From assembly GCF_004125265.1 (NCBI RefSeq), contig NZ_RDTE01000003.1, positions 62,001 through 126,000 on the forward strand: DNA of 64,000 bases. The letters run 5' to 3'. Shown here one piece after another: positions 62,250 through 64,000 of the stretch. Below the pieces are notes generated by a model. That model had not been told where the DNA came from. It saw only the letters and a list, made by a program, of their open reading frames with translations, and did not search any database. Both the position numbers and the translations under genes were made by a program. Positions within the stretch are counted from its first letter, which is position 1, and each line of letters starts with the position of its first letter. The stretch comes from Streptomyces lydicus (GTDB lineage: Bacteria; Actinomycetota; Actinomycetes; Streptomycetales; Streptomycetaceae).

Positions 62250-64000
62250 TCACAGCTCCCGCAGCTCCCTCAGCGGTGGCCGCCGGGCATGGCGCACCGC
62301 GGCTGTCGCGGCCATGGCAACGGCCGTCGCGACCGCCGCGGCGACGACGCCCAGATAGCCCCACGGCACGGCGAGAGCGGCCGGCGGCGGGTCGAAGACG
62401 CCGGACAGGACCTTGACCAGTACCTCGGACAGCGCCCAGCCGAGCACGACCCCGCCGCACGTGCCCGCCACCGCCACCACTGCGGCCTCGCTCCACACGA
62501 ACCCGGACTGCTGCCGCCCCCGCGCGCCCAGTACGGAGGCCAGCGCGAGGGTGCGGCGCCGCTCGGCCAGGCCGAGGGCCAGGACCAGACCGCCCGCCGC
62601 CGCGCCGAGGGCCAGGGCGAAGCCCAGTTCCACACGGGTGAGACCGCCCAGGTCCACCGCGGTGAGGCTGGATCCGGTGACGGTGCGGGCCGAGGGGAGG
62701 TCGGTCACCTGGACGGCGGGACCGAGCACGGACCGCACGCGGTGCGCCACCTCGCGCTGTCCGCTGCCGCCCGTGTCGGCCAGCAGGGTGCTGACCGCGC
62801 CGCTGCCGGTCGCCCGGGCCACGTAGGAGGCGTTGGCCACCAGGAAACTGTCCTTGGGGGCGGTCGGGAACTCCTTGACGATGCCGGCGAAGCGGAACTC
62901 AACGGGCCGCGACCGGTGGGTGCGGGCGTCCTGGAGGCGCAACCGGAGGTGGTCGCCCGGGTGCAGCTGGAAGTCGTGGGCGGTCTCGGCGCTGACGAGG
63001 AGGGCGTCGGGCTGCCGCTGGAGGCGGTCCATCAGCTGCCGCGCGCTCCCGCCGGAGAAGTAGGCGTCCTGCAGCCGGCCCGCTCCGACGGCCGTGGCCG
63101 GCCGGACTCCGTAGAGGTCCTGGAGGTCGGGGCCGACGTAGGCGAAGCGGTGCTGCAACGGCTCCACGCTGCGCACACCGGGCACGGCCGCCACCCGGGC
63201 CGCGTCGGCCGCCCCCGCGGTGGAGCCGGGGGACGCCGTCACCGTGACATCGGCGCCATTGGTGAGTACCGCGTCGACCCCGGCCTGCTGGTGGTAGGTG
63301 GAGTTGAACACGGCGGTCGAGGCGGCGAAGGCGACGGCCAGCACGAGCAGTACCACCGCCCGCAGCACGGTCCCCCGCTGCCGGGACAGACTGGCCGCGA
63401 CCGTGCCCGACAGCGCACCGGTCATCGGGCGAAGCAGCCGGGTGAGCACCGGCCGCCCGCGCCGCAGGAGCAGGTCCGTCAGCAGCCAGGCCAGCAGCGC
63501 TCCCCCGGCCCACAGCAGCGCCGGTCCGGCGAACGCCCAGTAGTCCACCGACAGGGTGGGGGTGCCTTCGGGCGCGAGGACCAGGGCGTAGTTGGTGCGG
63601 CTGGTGATCGCGAACACGACCAGCGACAACGTCAGCAGCACGGCGGCCACCGCCCACCACAGCGTGCGCGGCACCCGGCGTCGCTCCACCGCGGCCCGTC
63701 CGGCCACCACGGTGACGGCCTTGATGTCGCGGCGGGCCGGCAGCAGCACCGTGCCGCCCGCGATCAGTACGCCGACGGCGAGCGCCGCCAGCGCCCAGCC
63801 GGCGGTGAGGCTGCCGGCCGCACCGAAGGCCGTGCGCCCCAGCAGTGCCGCCACCGCCAGGCCCACCGCCCCGCCGGCGACCGCCACCACCGCGGCCTCC
63901 ACGGCCGCCAGGCTCAGCAGCCTCCCGGCCGAGGCTCCCCGGGTCCGCAGCAGGGACTGTTCCCTGCGCCGTCGCGCGGCACCGGCCCCGGCGACCGCCG
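62250..64000 (-). CDS. FtsX-family ABC transporter permease, C-terminal part (partial)
   Basis: The frame runs past the window end; at least 583 residues are present from the C-terminus. The last third has RVELGFALALGAAAGGLVLA, LASVLGARGRQQSGFV and WGYLGVVAAAVATAVAMA, the conserved FtsX domain ending in PLRELREL. An extracytoplasmic MacB-like core precedes it. The portion at the window edge, RRRREQSLLRTRGASAGRLL, shows the second FtsX module (the usual LLRARGAS motif). The gene is convergent with the histidine kinase. Partner ATPase is presumably outside the window. Confidence 0.88.
   Translation of the reverse strand, partial: AVAGAGAARRRREQSLLRTRGASAGRLLSLAAVEAAVVAVAGGAVGLAVAALLGRTAFGAAGSLTAGWALAALAVGVLIAGGTVLLPARRDIKAVTVVAGRAAVERRRVPRTLWWAVAAVLLTLSLVVFAITSRTNYALVLAPEGTPTLSVDYWAFAGPALLWAGGALLAWLLTDLLLRRGRPVLTRLLRPMTGALSGTVAASLSRQRGTVLRAVVLLVLAVAFAASTAVFNSTYHQQAGVDAVLTNGADVTVTASPGSTAGAADAARVAAVPGVRSVEPLQHRFAYVGPDLQDLYGVRPATAVGAGRLQDAYFSGGSARQLMDRLQRQPDALLVSAETAHDFQLHPGDHLRLRLQDARTHRSRPVEFRFAGIVKEFPTAPKDSFLVANASYVARATGSGAVSTLLADTGGSGQREVAHRVRSVLGPAVQVTDLPSARTVTGSSLTAVDLGGLTRVELGFALALGAAAGGLVLALGLAERRRTLALASVLGARGRQQSGFVWSEAAVVAVAGTCGGVVLGWALSEVLVKVLSGVFDPPPAALAVPWGYLGVVAAAVATAVAMAATAAVRHARRPPLRELREL

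Overview
The window is high-GC actinobacterial DNA, most likely from a Streptomyces. The signs are strong third-position G/C bias, GTG starts, operons linked by 1-11 nt stop/start overlaps, DmdR-type iron boxes, cobalamin riboswitches and a thiopeptide gene cluster. It is an accessory, arm-like region. Intact gene cassettes are interleaved with transposase and gene remnants, two chimeric or junction loci and one gene of visibly lower GC.

Layout. 1-2.1 kb: the end of an alpha/beta hydrolase, a fragment of a second hydrolase, a secreted CdtB-like nuclease fused to a ricin-type lectin, and an IS5-type transposase relic. 2.2-9.3 kb: a VOC protein, a beta-hydroxyacid dehydrogenase, a crotonase, a complete ferredoxin/ferredoxin reductase/P450 electron chain, and on the other strand a nitronate monooxygenase. 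9.5-23.5 kb: a thiopeptide cluster. It has a leader-binding ocin-ThiF protein, a SagB dehydrogenase, a 60-aa precursor whose core is almost that of cyclothiazomycin, a YcaO cyclodehydratase, a split LanB pair, a pyridine-synthase candidate and a convergent 970-aa LuxR regulator. 24-33 kb: a ThDP decarboxylase, SnoaL-like, DJ-1 and several SDR/FAD redox enzymes, and a Tat-type epoxide-hydrolase-like protein. 33-36.5 kb: a junction of two broken genes, then a cobalamin riboswitch in front of thiI. 36.7-42.4 kb: the glyoxylate module (RamB-type regulator, aceA, aceB, 3-hydroxyacyl-CoA dehydrogenase), followed by a truncated orphan cobalamin riboswitch. 42.9-48.6 kb: an ice-binding/YihY chimera with a frameshift, several small conserved proteins and a PP2C phosphatase. 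48.9-60 kb: two divergent operons, each with its own iron box. One is an Opp/Nik-type ABC importer. The other has a VioC-like dioxygenase, SbnB-like, Y4yA/SbnH-like and SbnA-like enzymes and a MATE exporter. 60.2-64 kb: a two-component system and the end of an FtsX-type permease.

The most promising possibly undescribed system is the iron-box-controlled locus at 48.9-60.0 kb. Its gene content is that of a small amino-acid-derived metallophore with matched exporter and importer, but with no NRPS or NIS synthetase in the locus. Second is the cobalamin riboswitch in front of a tRNA thiolation gene. The thiopeptide cluster is well supported but belongs to a known family.
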